A DNA stretch of 64,000 nucleotides from Cymbidium sinense (GCA_021442155.1 CM038220.1:80434897-80498896), one strand, 5' to 3'; numbered from the stretch's first letter, positions 1 to 12,439 are shown. Numbers and translations: made by a program. The notes: generated by a model not told the origin, from the sequence alone.

Positions 1-359
1 CTAAAGATATTAAACATAACAAATATTCTTTTCTTGTTATTCAAAATTCAAATGAAATTGAAATGATAATAAATTATCGATTGGATTGAGTTGTTTTTCT
101 AAGGGAAAATTGAAAAGAAAAGGCAGATAAAAGAAAGAAATTCTTCTTTTCTTTGACTTCTACCCAATAAAATAAGGATACAAAGAATTCTATTTTCATA
201 CAATATCTTAATTGAATTCTAAGTAATGATCAATTAATCTTTTGATTCTATATTCATATCCATTGTGTTGAATCTAGCGACAACATGTCCTATATTTCTT
301 TTGGTTGGTTATTGAAATAATCAATATTTATCTTAGTTTTTTTTTAGACCAACTAAAAT
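1..359. other. AT-rich spacer before trnQ
   Basis: No gene is visible. The stretch is AT-rich and lies on the 5' side of a trnQ-like gene, so it is probably the psbK-side spacer of trnQ in a plastome. No psbK or psbI reading frame could be recognised. Confidence 0.5.
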
Positions 360-421
360 GGGGCGGCTGTAAAGGCAACGGGTTTTGGTCCCGTTATTGA
401 GGTTCGAATCCTTCCGTCCCA
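360..421 (+). tRNA. trnQ-UUG: trnQ-UUG, degraded
   Basis: The anticodon arm (GGGTTTTGGTCCC, anticodon TTG) and the T arm (GGTTCGAATCCTTCC) match plastid glutamine tRNA, and the acceptor ends TGGGGCG and CGTCCCA can pair. The D arm has lost about ten bases compared with the usual 72 nt, so a functional cloverleaf is unlikely. The usual neighbours rps16 and psbK are not seen. The gene sits about 320 bases before a block that starts in the middle of ycf2, so it belongs to a separate single-copy fragment. Confidence 0.8.
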
Positions 422-744
422 GATCGTTTGCATCCAAAGCGAAAGATTCTTCTCTATTGAAAATCTAATTCAACAATTTTCTGTTAATTTTGGATACAAT
501 GTTATCCAATCTGAATTCTAAGAATCATATCTTTTTTTTTTACTTTATTTATTAAATTACTCAAGTATTTTATTCTTCAATATTTGTGATTCCTTTGTTA
601 ACGATTATTTGTTTTATAAGATGGAGATGGATGCGAAAAGACCATAATTTTCATAATTTGAGGATTCTTTTTTTCTCTTTGATCTTACCTTACACGAGAC
701 TTTTTCTACTCCATAATTATGTTTTAAATTCAATGAAAATAAGA
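422..744. other. spacer with block junction
   Basis: AT-rich sequence, probably the trnQ flank on the rps16 side. Somewhere before position 745 it changes abruptly into the interior of ycf2. I see no exon of rps16 and no other gene here. Confidence 0.45.
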
Positions 745-3700
745 AGATTTGTATAAGCCACTTCGTTTCTTTTTGTCCAAGTCACTTCTCTTTTTCTTTG
801 TGAGTATCGGGAATATCCCCATTCAGGTCGAGATCCACATCTATGAATTGAAAGGTCCGAATGATCAACTCTACAATCAGTTGTTAGAATCCATAGGTGT
901 TCAAATCGTTCATTTGAAGAAATTGAAACCCTTCTTATTGGATGATCATGATACTTCCCAAAGACCGAAATTCTTGATCAATGGAGGAACAATATTACCA
1001 TTTTTGTTCAAAAAGATACCAAAGCGGGTGATTGACTCATTCCATACTAGAAAGAATCGCAGGAAATCCTTTGATAACACGGATTCCTATTTCTCAATGA
1101 TATCCCACGACCGAGACAATCTGAATCCCGTGAAACCATTTCATAGAAGTTCTTTGATATCTTTTTTTATAAAGAAAATTGACTTTGATTCTTGAATGAT
1201 CCACATCACTTCTGGTTCTATTGTAACAAAAGATTCCCCTTTGATGTGGAAAAGACCCGTATCAATAATTATGATCTTACATATGGACAATTTCTCAATA
1301 TCTTATCCATTTGCAATAAAATCTTTTCTTTGTGCGTGGGTAGAAAAAATATCTCTTTTTGGAAAGAGAGACTATTTCACCAATCGAGTCGCAGGTATCT
1401 GACATCTTCATACCTAACGATTTCCCACAAAGTGGTGATGAAACGTATAACTTGTACAAATCGTACAAATCTTTCCATTTTCCAATTCGATCCGATCCAT
1501 TCGTTCGTGGAGCTATTTACTCGATCGCAGACATTTCTTCAACACCTCTAACAGAGGAACAAATAGTCAATTTGGAAAAACTTATTGTCACCTCTTTGAG
1601 ATATGAATCTATCTGATTCAGAGAGAATAACTTGCATCAGTATCTCAGTTTCAATTCAAACATGGGTTTGATTCACACTCCATGTTAGAAGTATTTACCA
1701 TTCGGAAGAGGAAAAATGAGTCTTTGTCTAAAGAAATGCGTTGAGAAAGGATGTATAGAACCTTTCAACGAGATAGTGTCTCAAAATGGAATCTGTTCCA
1801 AACATATATGCCATGGTTCCTTACGAGGTGCAAATATCTCAATTTCACCCTTTTAGATACTCTTTCAGACCCATTGCCTATCTTGAGTAGTAGTCAAAAT
1901 TTGTATCCATTTTTCATGATATGATGCATGGATCAGATATATCACGGCCAATTCCTCAGAAGATTCTTCCACAATGGACTCTCGATAAGTGAGATTTCGA
2001 GTCAATGTTTACAGAATCTTCTTCTATACGAAATGATTCATCAATAATGAGTCACCGTTCCATTGATACGGACACATGAGATCAACAAATGCTCGGGAGT
2101 TCCTCTATTCCATCTTTTTCCTTCTTCTTGTTCTGGATATCTCGTTCGTATACATCTTCTCTTTGTTTCCCGAGCCTCTAGTGAGTTACAGACAAAGTTA
2201 GAAAAGATCAAATCTTTGATGATTCCATCATACATGATGGAATCTCAAAACTTCTGGATAGGTATCCTACATCTGAAATGAATCCTTTCGGTTAAAGAAT
2301 CTCTTTCTAGTTATTCTGGAACAATTAGGGATTCTCTGAAGAAATATGGGGTTCTTCTGGTGGCAACATGCTATTGGGTGGTGGTCCCGCTTGGGGTCAA
2401 ATCAATCCGTTCTAAGAAGAAATATTGGAAGATCAATCTCATCGATCTCATACAAATCCCATCAATCGAATCATTTTTTAGAAATGAGACATCTAAGTCT
2501 ACAAGTAAAGAGATCTATTCATTGATAAGAAAAAGAAAAAACGTGAACGGTGATTGGATTGATGAGAAAATAGAATTCGGGTCACGGTGATTCGATTGAT
2601 GATGAAGAAAGAGAATTCTTGGTTGTTCTCCACCTTAACGAAAAAAAAGTTGATCAAATCCTATTGAGTCTGACTCATAGTGATCATTTAACAAAGAATG
2701 ACTCACGGTTATCAAATGATTGAACAACCGGGATCAATTTCCTTACGATACTTAGTTGACATTCATCAAAAGGATTTAATGAATTATGAGTTCAATAGAT
2801 CCTTTAGCAGAAAGACGGATATTTCTTGCTCATTATCAGACAATCACTTATTCACCTCGTGTGGGGCTGATAGTTTTCATTCCCCTTCCCCATCTCCTCA
2901 TGGAAAACCCTTTTCGCTCCGCTTAGCCCTATCCCCTTCTAGAGGTCTTTTTGATAGGTTCTATAGGAACTGGGCGATCTGTTTGGTCAAATACCTAGCG
3001 ACAAACTCCTATGTTCCTTTCATTACGGTATTTCCGAACAAGTTCCTAGATGACAAGCCTAAAGGTTATCTTCTTGATGATATCGATATTGATGATAGTG
3101 ATGATATTGATGATAGTGATGATGACCTTGATATTCTGGAGCTGCTAACTATGACGAATGTGCTAACTATGTATATGACGCCAAAAATAGACCGATTTGA
3201 TATAACCCTTCAATTTGAATTAGCAAAAGCAATGTCTCCTTGCATAATATGGATTCCAAACATTCATGATCTGCATGTGAATGAGTCGAATTACTTATCC
3301 CTCGATCTATTAGAGAACTATCTCTCCAAGGATTGTGAAAGATGTTCCACTGGAAAGATTCTTGTTATTGCTTTGACTCATATTCCCCAAAAAGTGGATC
3401 CCGCTCTAATAGCTCTGAATAAATTCAATACATGCATTAAGATACGAAGGCTTCTTCTTCCACAACAAGCAAGCACTTTTTCATTCTTTCATATACTAGG
3501 ATTTCACTTAGAAAAGAAGATGTTCCATACTAAGCAGTTGGTCCATAACCATGGGTTCCAATGCGCGAGATCTTGTAGCACTTATCAATGAGGCCCTATC
3601 AATTAGTATTACAGAAGAAATCCATTATAGAAACTAATACAATTAGATCAGCTCTTCATAGAAAAACTTGGGATTTTCGATCCCAGATAAGATCGGTTCA

Positions 3701-4891
3701 GATCATGGGATCCTTTTCTATCGATAGGAAAGGGCATTACACAAAATGTACTTCTAAGTAATTTCCACATAGATCCTATATCTATCTATATGAAGAAGAA
3801 ATCATGTAAGGTAGGGATTCTTATTTGTACAAATGGTACTTGAACTTGGAATGAGCATGAAGAAATTCACGATACTTCTTTATCTTTGAGTTGTTCGCCG
3901 GATCGGTCGCTCAAGATCTTTGGTCTTCATCCAGACACGATGAAAAAATTGATCACTTCTATGGATTCGTTGAGAATGATTCTAATCTAGTTCATGGCCT
4001 CTTACTATTATTACTATTAGAAGCAGAAGGCGCTTTCTCGGATCCCCACGGACAGAAAAAGATTGTAGTAAGTTTGAGAATAATCGAGTGACGTTACTTC
4101 TTCGGCCCGAACCGAGGAATCCGTTAGATATGATGCAAAATGGATCTTGTTCTATCGTTGATCAGGGATTTCTATATGAAAAATATGAATCGGAGTTTGA
4201 AGAAGGGGAAGGGGCCCTCGATCCGCAACAGATAGAGGAGGATTTATTCAATCACATAGTTTGGGCTCTAGAATATGGCCTTTGTGGCAATCTATTTGAT
4301 TGTATCAAAAGGCCCACTGAATTGGGATTTCCTATTGGACTGGGTCATTTGGGCAAATGGATCATTTATCATAAAGAGGATGAGCTTCAAGAGAATGATT
4401 GGAGTTCTTGCAGAGTGGAACTATGCGCATGCACGAGATAGATCTTTCAAAGAACAAGGCTTTTTCACCAAGCCAATTCATTTGGGACCCTGGATCCATT
4501 CTTTTCCCTATTCAAAGATCAGCCCCTCTGTCTCGTGTTTTCACGTCGAGAATTCTTTGCAGATGAAGAGATGTCAAAGGGGCTTATTGCTTCCCAAACA
4601 AATCCTCCTACATCTATATATAAACGCTGGTTCATCAAGAATACGCAAGAAAAGCACTTCGAATTGTTGATTCATCGCCAGAGATGGTTTAGAACCAATA
4701 GTTCATTATCTAATGGATCTTTCCATTCTAATACTCTATCCGAGAGTTATCAGTATTTATCAAATCGATTCCTATCTAATGGAACGCTATTGGATCAAAT
4801 GATAAAGACATTGCTGAGAAATATATGGATTTTCCTAGATGAAATGAAACATTTGATTCATGTAACAGGAGAAAGATTCCCCATCCCTTAG
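745..4891 (+). pseudogene. ycf2: ycf2 3' portion, 5'-truncated and frameshifted
   Basis: Ycf2 is a very large plastid AAA-ATPase-like protein (about 2,280 residues), linked in land plants to inner-envelope protein import. This piece starts inside the gene near [10 protein letters not shown] and runs to the C-terminus. It is recognisable in successive frames: 749-1195 ([19 protein letters not shown]), 1192-1616, 2063-2281 ([13 protein letters not shown]), 2360-2590, 2698-3591 ([24 protein letters not shown]), 3891-4441 ([19 protein letters not shown]) and 4535-4891 ([20 protein letters not shown]). The Walker A loop, normally GSIGTGRS, is lost to local frameshifts near 2945-2990, while the Walker B-like [14 protein letters not shown] near 3235 survives. 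The codons upstream of this point are not attached; the N-terminus lies at 19262, and a middle stretch is absent from the window. ycf15 follows, as in normal inverted repeats. It cannot encode a working protein as read. Confidence 0.93.
3085..3120 (+). repeat. 18-bp tandem repeat in ycf2
   Basis: Two perfect copies of an 18-bp unit (GATATTGATGATAGTGAT) lie head to tail. They encode DIDDSD twice in the ycf2 reading frame, followed by a third, partial Asp-rich unit. Short Asp-rich tandem repeats at this point are a known length-variable site in angiosperm ycf2. Confidence 0.9.
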
Positions 4892-4955
4892 CCGTAAAGA
4901 TATGTGCCCATGAATAGGGGATTAAGTGGAACAGAATTGGCCGGATGGTAGAGTC

Positions 4956-5440
4956 ATGGAAACACTTATTTCTTCCATCTTTTTGGCCTTAGCTCCATGG
5001 AAGAATTGAAATCTTAGATCACTATGTGTGGATGATATGAACTGCCTAAACAAGAATTCTTGAATCGCAAAAGAGCCTATTACTCGTTACATCAAACAAT
5101 TTCTACTAATGAAACCATGTAAATACATCGAAAAATATGCATGTCCGCTGAAATGGTTGTTGCTATCTGCTCCAATAATGAATCATTGGTTTAATTGAAT
5201 AACTAAAGAAGATAGATAGACCTTTCTTCGCCTCGTGTCGATGGATCTCCTCAATTGGAAGATCTCCCATATGGATAATACACATTCTGACCGAGCCTAA
5301 TTCTAATTGCTTTGTTCAAGCAAAGATATCCATGGGGCGGGTTCATCCTATTTAGATATTCACCAAGAGGTACAATCCTCTTCTGGATAGGCCCGAAAGG
5401 AGAAGGAAGGCTGGAATGCCAGACGGTCTATTCTCTAATT
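4956..5440 (+). pseudogene. ycf15: ycf15 remnant
   Basis: The start ATGGAAACACTT and the following bases read like the ycf15 N-terminus (METLISSIFLALAPW), with a stop soon after a one-base shift. About 400 bases later a segment reads WIGPKGEGRLECQ, a shifted version of the usual C-terminal RIGPERRRKAGMP. The two halves are separated by the intervening sequence found in many plastomes where ycf15 is not a real gene. The position between ycf2 and trnL-CAA is standard. It is not expected to be expressed as a protein. Confidence 0.75.
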
Positions 5441-5778
5441 AACCCGACGATAGTACCCATTTTGAGAACGTCCGGCCAAAGTCACGAATGGGTAAGTCAC
5501 CAATCCCTAATGTAATGTACTTTATTTGCTTACGGATGGTGGATATTTTACCGAGGTTTCTATCAATCTACCTGCGATTCCTGAATCCTATACTGTGCGG
5601 TAGGGACGATTTCCAAACGGACTCTATAAAGAAGATCGCCAAGATTTCGTGATCCGCTACCAATTCCAATCCGGACGGATCGTGAGGATAATATTTCAGA
5701 CAGATAAGATACTCATCAATATTGATTAGATCTAAAAATCATATGGAATTGCTCATTAAATGAGCATTCTCAATATTA

Positions 5779-5850
5779 TGCCTTGAAGAGGACTCGAACC
5801 TCCACGCTCTTTAGCAGAGATTTGAGTCTCACCATTTCACCATCAAGTCA
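5779..5850 (-). tRNA. trnL-CAA: trnL-CAA, degraded
   Basis: Read on the minus strand, the 3' half (T arm and acceptor, complement of TGCCTTGAAGAGGACTCGAA) is intact. Near the anticodon, several bases of the usual ...GCGAGACTCAAAATCTCG... are missing, and the D arm is shortened. Location and strand between ycf15 and ndhB match the normal inverted-repeat order. A functional leucine tRNA is doubtful. Confidence 0.85.
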
Positions 5851-6373
5851 TCTTGAAAGTGAATCGTATTCCATGAATATGATATCTATCTAGTGTGATA
5901 TATAGAATCTATGATAAAGGTGGAGTGTTGGAGTATTTCTATCGATCGATCATGTCATATAGGCCCGAGTCAGACATCAGATTGCTTTGATTGGAATTAT
6001 CCGAGGGATACCTTCTATATATCAAAAAGATGTAAAATCAAACCTCTTTCTCGATTCAAGAGAAGCCCAAAGAAGTGAATAGGGTACCCAAATAACGATA
6101 GATATGTCAAAAGCGGGTCCGATTATGCCTATTCTAATCCTAAATAGAATGTAACGACGTAGGATCCATATGTAAAGAGTATCTATTTACATACGCCAAT
6201 GACCCCTTCTCATAATAAGAATGTACATAACCCTATTGGCCGGTCGGAATGAACTTATAACTGATGATCGGTGATTCCATGATTATAAGTTCATAACTCC
6301 CATTCCCATTTTGGGAGAAAAGAATTCTTTTATTCCGTTAGTAAAAGGGATCTTGAACTAAAAATAGACCAAG
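5851..6373. other. trnL-CAA to ndhB spacer
   Basis: Ordinary intergenic sequence between trnL-CAA and the 3' end of ndhB. It contains the stem-loop annotated at 6249-6294 and no reading frame with a recognisable product. Confidence 0.7.
6249..6294. terminator. stem-loop 3' of ndhB
   Basis: ATGAACTTATAA (6249-6260) is the exact reverse complement of TTATAAGTTCAT (6283-6294), giving a 12-bp perfect stem with a 22-base loop. It lies about 80 bases beyond the ndhB stop on the minus strand. Plastid 3' inverted repeats like this usually stabilise or define mRNA ends rather than act as strong terminators. Confidence 0.65.
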
Positions 6374-8293
6374 CTAAAAGAGGGTATCTGAGCAATTGCA
6401 AGAATTGGGTTCATTGATATTCTGGTATAGTAGATGCTATCACTCATACATACATTAAATGGAATTATTTGATCTTAAGGAGATCTTCTATAATTTCTGC
6501 ACGTGAGGGGTTATTTCTTGGTTTCACCCAGTCATTAATAACTTGATTATTTTTAGATAATAGATAGAAACAATGCTCATAAGGAGTCCTATCGAAACCA
6601 AGAAATATAGGCTGCTTGCCATCTACACAGAATAGATAGAGTTTTCCAAAAAACTACCAGTGAGGAAGACCCCAGGGATAAGAGACATAGAGAGAGCCAA
6701 AAAAGGATCTTTTGTGTATAATCTGCATAATCTCGAATGTTATCAGTTCCTGCATAGACCAAATGATACAATGCAAGCAAAAGTTCCTAGATTCATGGAG
6801 ATATAGAACAACATATAAGTTATCATGCTTGCATATCCATCATTTGAGTCTCATAATTATTCCAATAATTACATATCCGATTTGACCGATGGATGAATAT
6901 GCAAGCATACTTCATACTTGTTTGAGTAAGAGCAATGAGATTCCCCAATATCATGCTAAGAATAGCTAGGATTTCCAAAAGAAGATGCCATTCTGATGAG
7001 AAATAAAAGGAATATCAAAATTGGTCAAGTCAAGTGCTACAAGTAACATAAAGAAAAGCAACGACTGAGTGGGAGAGTCGAGTCGAAAAGAGGATTCCTC
7101 ACTTTTTCTCTCATTCAAAACCGTGCATGAGACTTTCACCTGACGCTCTCGAGTGATAAAAGAAAGAAGAGTAGTTCTTCTTTTTTTGATTACCTTCCTC
7201 GGTATGTATAAGACCGAATCCATTCGATTTCTAGAAAGGATTACTAATCCTTAACTTTTCGAGGAATCCTTCATCGTGGTTGTGAATGACTTTTTTTCAA
7301 TCCTTTCGACCTTGGTTCCAGAGCAAGTCGAAAGATTGAGAAATAGAACCATCTCGATTTGATTCATTCTCCATAGGCATGAGATAATCATCTTAGGGTG
7401 ATCCTTTTGTCAACGGATGTTCCTATTACACTCATAGTCTCGAAGGATGAGAACCAACTATGTAGCATCTACATCGATAATTCTATACGTCATTAGTCCC
7501 ATCCTTTAGAACTACCCATAATAATGAACTTGCAAAAGGGATGCATCATAAAGAGATTCGTTGTTCACCCTTCACCTTAATTGTTATTTGAACAAAGGAT
7601 CACAAGAAACTTTGGTCAAAGTGATGTCGTCCGAGTGATAGCATTTCTCTCTCATGTCATGGAGTTTTGAAAATCCAAACATCTAGATAGATATAGGTAG
7701 AATTTGTCGAACTAACCGCACTCCTTCATATACATCGAGTCCATTGATGAAAAGGGGAAAGCTTGAACCCAATTCCTACGGATGGATATAATTGATATTC
7801 CCGGTTATACATTTGTGTATTGATAAGACCATTCGCTATTTCTTGAAGCTCGATCAGATAAACCATATAGCCAAGATAAACCATGAACCGAATAGAAGAG
7901 CTTGCCCCACCCATGAGTAAATATTTCATAGTTTACCGCATATCTCTCTTGGTATATCCAGATAATAGGTAGGAGCATAAATCAAAACATTCGGAGCTAC
8001 AAAGATAGTTATTAAATCGTTAGCACCACATAAAAACATTCCTCCTAGAGTATGACTAATAAACTCAGCCATTCATATTCTAATACGGATAGAAATACAT
8101 AGATTTGAACATAAGAATAAGAAATTGAAAGATGGAAATTGTTGGAAATTTCTAAAAGCTAATTATAGGTTGAATCTTATCTTGAAGATTGGCCAAAATT
8201 AGATAAGAAAATGAAGCTTCCATGGAAGAGAAGCAAATGAAATGCTTTCATAAAATATAATCAGAATGAAGTTTTCATTCGTATATGCATCAT
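6374..8293 (-). pseudogene. ndhB: ndhB, two exons, frameshifted
   Basis: NdhB is a proton-pumping membrane subunit of the plastid NDH complex in cyclic electron flow. Exon 2 (about 6374-7082) and exon 1 (about 7640-8293) flank a group II intron (about 7083-7639). The start (ATGATGCATATACGAATG, normally ATGATCTGGCATGTACAGAATG) is near 8293. Frames such as [15 protein letters not shown] (near 7925) and NPIIAIAQ-like bases at the end are clear. Exon 1 is about 650 bases against the usual 777, with gaps around 8050-8270, and both exons are frameshifted. It sits between trnL-CAA and rps7 as normal. It does not encode a full-length product as read. Confidence 0.92.
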
Positions 8294-8602
8294 GAATTAG
8301 AATCGCATCCACCTACGAAAAAGTCCCAATTGTTTCAAACTTTCTATTTTTGGAATGGGATATTTAGAATCCCCATGAATAGGATCAAACCTTATTCCAT
8401 GATATTTCTATAAGATTCCTCTTTCTTATTCTTAAGCAAGCCCAGAAGGCTTAGTTGATCCATGATTTATGTTTCATCTTTCTTTTCCTTTTGTTTGTTT
8501 CGAGAAAGATCTCGATCACCGATTCTTTCTTTTCTATTGATTCTTTTCAATCGAGATGTATGGATCCATGGATCTATGTGTCATATAGATCCTGTTCATG
8601 GA
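8294..8602. other. ndhB to rps7 spacer
   Basis: Intergenic sequence upstream of ndhB and downstream of rps7. An open frame on the plus strand that begins at 8462 runs into the antisense of rps7 and has no recognisable product. Confidence 0.6.
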
Positions 8603-9028
8603 TTAACTAAAATGCTAAAAGCTCTATTTGCCTCTCATTCTATGAGTCTCTTCCTTTTATGCATCGCCATTGCCTTTGGTAGCATCTACTAATTGAACTT
8701 AAGGAAAGCCATATTTTGACTTGACGCTGGGATGCCCCTAATAACCAACGAATGGCAAGCTTTTCCTTGTGTAGATCCTATTTCAATAGGAACTTGATGA
8801 GTCGATCCGCCTACACGCCTTGCTTTTACCGCTATATCGAGTTACTCCACGTATTGCTTGACGTAAAACAGATAGTGGATTTGTTTCTTTTGTTGAATCT
8901 TTTCATGGCTCGATAGATAATTTGATAAGCCAATGATTTTTTTCGTGTTTGAATATGGTTAACCAACATGTTAACTAATCGACAATATTGGATCGATTTT
9001 GCAGTTTTTTCTTGCACTGACGTGACAT
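8603..9028 (-). pseudogene. rps7: rps7, frameshifted
   Basis: Plastid small-subunit ribosomal protein S7, which nucleates the 30S head on 16S rRNA. On the minus strand the start reads ATGTCACGTCAGTGCAAGAA (normal [22 protein letters not shown]), followed by [27 protein letters not shown] and, in other frames, [12 protein letters not shown] and the C-terminal KEETHRMAEANRAF-like end. Length is about 426 bases against 468 normally, so several short deletions have shifted the frame. It sits between 3'-rps12 and ndhB in the standard co-transcribed order. Confidence 0.9.
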
Positions 9029-9080
9029 GAGCATGAAAGAGGTTCAAGAATTTTATTTTGATAAGGGCTAAAAATGAATC

Positions 9081-9797
9081 TTATTTTGGCTTTTGACCCC
9101 ATATTGTAGGGTGGATTTCAAAAGATATGAAAGATCTCCTCCAAGCCGCATATGATTTTCATCGAATAATTTCCTGATTTATGTAAGATCGGTATGGAAT
9201 TGTTACTCACTTTCACTTTAAATTGAGTATCCTTTCCCTTCTTCTCGCTAGATTGGAAATCTGTATTTTACATATCACGATTGAGTCCTTGCAAATAGTG
9301 TAATGGAAAAGAAGTGCTTCAATCATTGCTATTGGACTACGGTTCTAAAAAAGTCGAGGTATTTTGAATTGTTTGTTAACACGGACAAAGAAGGGAAAAC
9401 CTCAAATTATTCCAATAAACCTTGGACATATAGTAGTTCCAATCGAATCTCTTTAGAAGGAAGATCTTTTGTCTCATGGTACCCTAGTCCCCTTCCAAAC
9501 TTTCATTATTGGGTTAGCCATACACTTCACATGTTTCTAGCGATTCACGGCATCATCAAATGATACAAGTCTTGGATAATAATCTACGACTAGAACGCCT
9601 TGTTGGCGATCCTTTACTCCGACAAGATCTAGGGTTCCTCGAACAATGTGATATCTCACCGTAAATCCTTAACCCTTCCTCCTCTTACTAATACTGAATG
9701 TTCTTGTGAATTATGGCCAATGTATATAAGCGGATTTCAAATCAGAGGTTAATCGCACTGCAACTTTACGTATGAGTTTGGTTTTTTGGGGGTGATA
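9081..9797 (-). pseudogene. rps12: rps12 3' exons, degraded
   Basis: Ribosomal protein S12 is trans-spliced in plants; only the 3' part is here. Exon 2 (about 9588-9797) begins with codons for TPKKPNSALRKVA-like residues and ends near DRQQGR. A group II intron (about 9107-9587) follows, then the short last exon (9081-9106) ending in GVKSQNK-like codons, normally YGVKKPK and a stop. Small gaps break the frame of exon 2. The 5' exon was not found in this window. Directly upstream of exon 2 the sequence jumps to petD at about 9846. Confidence 0.88.
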
Positions 9798-9826
9798 GTG
9801 GAAAAGTTGACAGATAAGTCACCCTT

Positions 9827-9859
9827 ACTGTCACTCTACAGAACCGTAGAGTGACAATA
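9827..9859. repeat. palindrome at rps12/petD junction
   Basis: TGTCACTCTAC (9829-9839) and GTAGAGTGACA (9846-9856) form an 11-bp perfect stem with a 6-base loop, and with one mismatch the pairing continues through 9825-9859. The left arm is normal rps12-trnV spacer sequence; the right arm starts exactly where collinearity with the plastome ends and the petD block begins. It therefore marks a rearrangement joint. Confidence 0.75.
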
Positions 9860-9889
9860 AGAAAAGTGAATTAGCTCTTAGAATTTTTT

Positions 9890-10449
<560 letters not shown>

Positions 10450-10457
10450 ATATCATA

Positions 10458-10499
10458 GGTATCTAAGGAAGATCCTCTTCTAGATCTTCCCTAGATACC
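10458..10499. terminator. petD 3' inverted repeat, copy A
   Basis: GGTATCTAAGGAAGATC (10458-10474) and GATCTTCCCTAGATACC (10483-10499) pair over 17 bp with one mismatch. It lies just after the petD stop, between convergent petD and rpoA. This is the usual mRNA-stabilising stem-loop of petD, and the same element recurs at 45623-45663. Confidence 0.85.
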
Positions 10500-10550
10500 T
10501 CAATCTTATATGTATCTATTCGCAAATATATGGATGTGGAGATTCAAAAC

Positions 10551-11604
10551 TTATTCTATTATTTTTATTTTATTTATAATTCTAAAACTAAAAATTCCAA
10601 TGGATTTAAAATGAAAACTTTTCTTAAATAAATTGATTGCAAAATGCTTCAGAGTGCCCAATATCTTTTTTATATCTTCTATGCAAAAATATTCCATTTT
10701 TATAAGATCTTCTTGACGTGATTCAAAAGGTCCAATAATGTATGTATATTGGACCTTTTGAGACAATTATAGGTCTGGAAGACAATTCTGATTGGTCATT
10801 AAAAATACATGTCAATGGAATTCCATTTTGTTTTTCTTGAGATCAGTGAATCTGTCTTGAAAGAAAAAAAAAGGGTAGATTCCATTTGTTTTCATTTTCC
10901 TCTAAATTCATTTACTCTTCCTCTGCATGTAGAAATGGAATCAATAAATCAATCAAATTACGAGAAGCTTCATAAAGTGCTTCTTTAGTTAAACTTCCAT
11001 TCGTCCATATTTCTAGAAAGAGTATCTCTTGTTTTCATTCCCATATGAATACTATGATTTGCATTTCGAACAGGCATAGATACAATATCTATCTAGGATA
11101 ACTTCCATCGTGAGATTCATTTGTGGATTTCATATGATATCCACGATCTCTCTTGATTTGTAATTCAATACACAAATCAATTGGTTCTGTCAGGTTAGCT
11201 ATATGCTGTGTCGTGTCAACTATTTGTACAGAAGGTGGTGAGATAATATCTTGAGCTGTTATGTATTTAGGTCCCCTGACGCAAATGGATGCGCCCCTAA
11301 CTCCATAGAGATTACTTTTCAATACAATCTCTTTCAAATTTATTAAAATCTCATGTACTGATTCTTCAATACCCTCTATCGTAGAATATTCATGCAGAAC
11401 ATTTTCAGATGTTGCACGTGTGATACATGTTCCTTCTATTTCTCCAAGTAAAGCCCTTCGCATGGCATACCTATGGTATTATTGACCTTTCATAAGCGGG
11501 GACAGAACAAAACGACCATAATAAAGACGCTTGCTGTCTACTCTTGATTCAACACATTTCCACTTTAGTGTTCGAGTGGATCCTGCTACTTCTTCTCGAA
11601 CCAT
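10551..11604 (-). pseudogene. rpoA: rpoA, first copy, frameshifted
   Basis: Alpha subunit of the plastid-encoded RNA polymerase (PEP). The start near 11604 reads [20 protein letters not shown] in the complement. The N-terminal assembly domain is clear at 11089-11463 ([17 protein letters not shown]), and the C-terminal domain at 10551-10766 (EDLIKMEYF, IEDIKKILGTL). Between these, near 10900-11080, frames change (MPVRNANHS-like, [20 protein letters not shown]). Length fits the roughly 1 kb gene, but several frameshifts are present. It heads the normal rpoA-rps11-rpl36 cluster. Confidence 0.92.
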
Positions 11605-11688
11605 ACTATTATTTTTTCTTTTATTTATGATTATTGGATCAGATCATTGAATCATTTATTTCTCTTGGAATCTCTTGAATTATTATTT

Positions 11689-12051
11689 CTACACGTCTCT
11701 TTTTTTAGGGGCGACATCCATTATGCGGCATGGGTGTTATCCCATTTCTCCAATGGCTCGTAATGCATCTCTTCGAGACCTGGACCCTTTATCATAACTT
11801 CTGCTCGTTGCATACCCTGATCAACTAATGTACGAATAGCATTAAATGCCGCGGCAGCATAGGGTGTTCCTTTTCTTGTGAATCCAAGTACCTGCGGAAG
11901 CCAAGAAACCACCCGACCTCGTACATCTGTAACATTGTTACAATACTGAAACTTGAACATGAATAACTCCTTTTGGTATTCTACGTTCATTCTTTTTTGA
12001 ACCAATACGTGCATTCTTACGTAAACCAATTTTTGCTATAGGTTTTGTCAT
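11689..12051 (-). pseudogene. rps11: rps11, first copy, frameshifted
   Basis: Plastid ribosomal protein S11 (30S platform, close to 16S 3' end). The start codon at 12051 begins [17 protein letters not shown]. Then [31 protein letters not shown] and MIKGPGLEE follow, and the end reads GCRPPKKRRV before the stop at 11689. Length is about 363 bases against roughly 417, so a number of bases are missing, including around 11745 and 11945. Confidence 0.92.
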
Positions 12052-12213
12052 ATTTTATTAGATCATATTCATAAGAATAAAATAAAAAGAAAGAAGAATC
12101 AGAAAGATACGGGGATAGCTATTTAATATAAAAACGAATCCTTTCTTTTTACATGTACATGATGTACATGGGTTTTTCTTTTAAAAAGTTCTTGATTTAG
12201 AACTTGAGAAGGA

Positions 12214-12324
12214 TTACCCTGTCTCTGTTTATGTCTCAGATTGGAACAAATGACTATAATTCGACCGCCTACGAATCAAACGACATTTTTCACAAATTTT
12301 ACGAACATAAGCCCTTATTTTCAT
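12214..12324 (-). pseudogene. rpl36: rpl36, first copy, frameshifted
   Basis: Ribosomal protein L36, a 37-residue zinc-binding protein of the 50S subunit. From the ATG at 12324 it reads [18 protein letters not shown] with the first Cys pair in place. Then one G is lost in the RRRGRII stretch and the frame shifts, and 111 bases remain of the usual 114. It lies between rps11 and infA as normal. The second copy at 43816 has lost more bases. Confidence 0.9.
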
Positions 12325-12439
12325 ATTTATCATTCCTTATTTTCATTCTGAATCTATTTTTTTTTTAAACAAAAATTAGTTTATTGCATTTTTGAACTTC
12401 GAATTATATCCCTACGAAAAGGATGTTTCAAAGAATGAT

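Noticed and set aside
3085..3125. Short repeated units as a possible CRISPR or regulatory array
   Set aside because: It is the coding Asp-rich tandem repeat of ycf2, only two full units, without spacers.
8462..8692. Open frame of 76 codons on the plus strand with a hydrophobic end
   Set aside because: Its second half is the antisense of the rps7 C-terminus and its first half is normal ndhB-rps7 spacer; no family resemblance.
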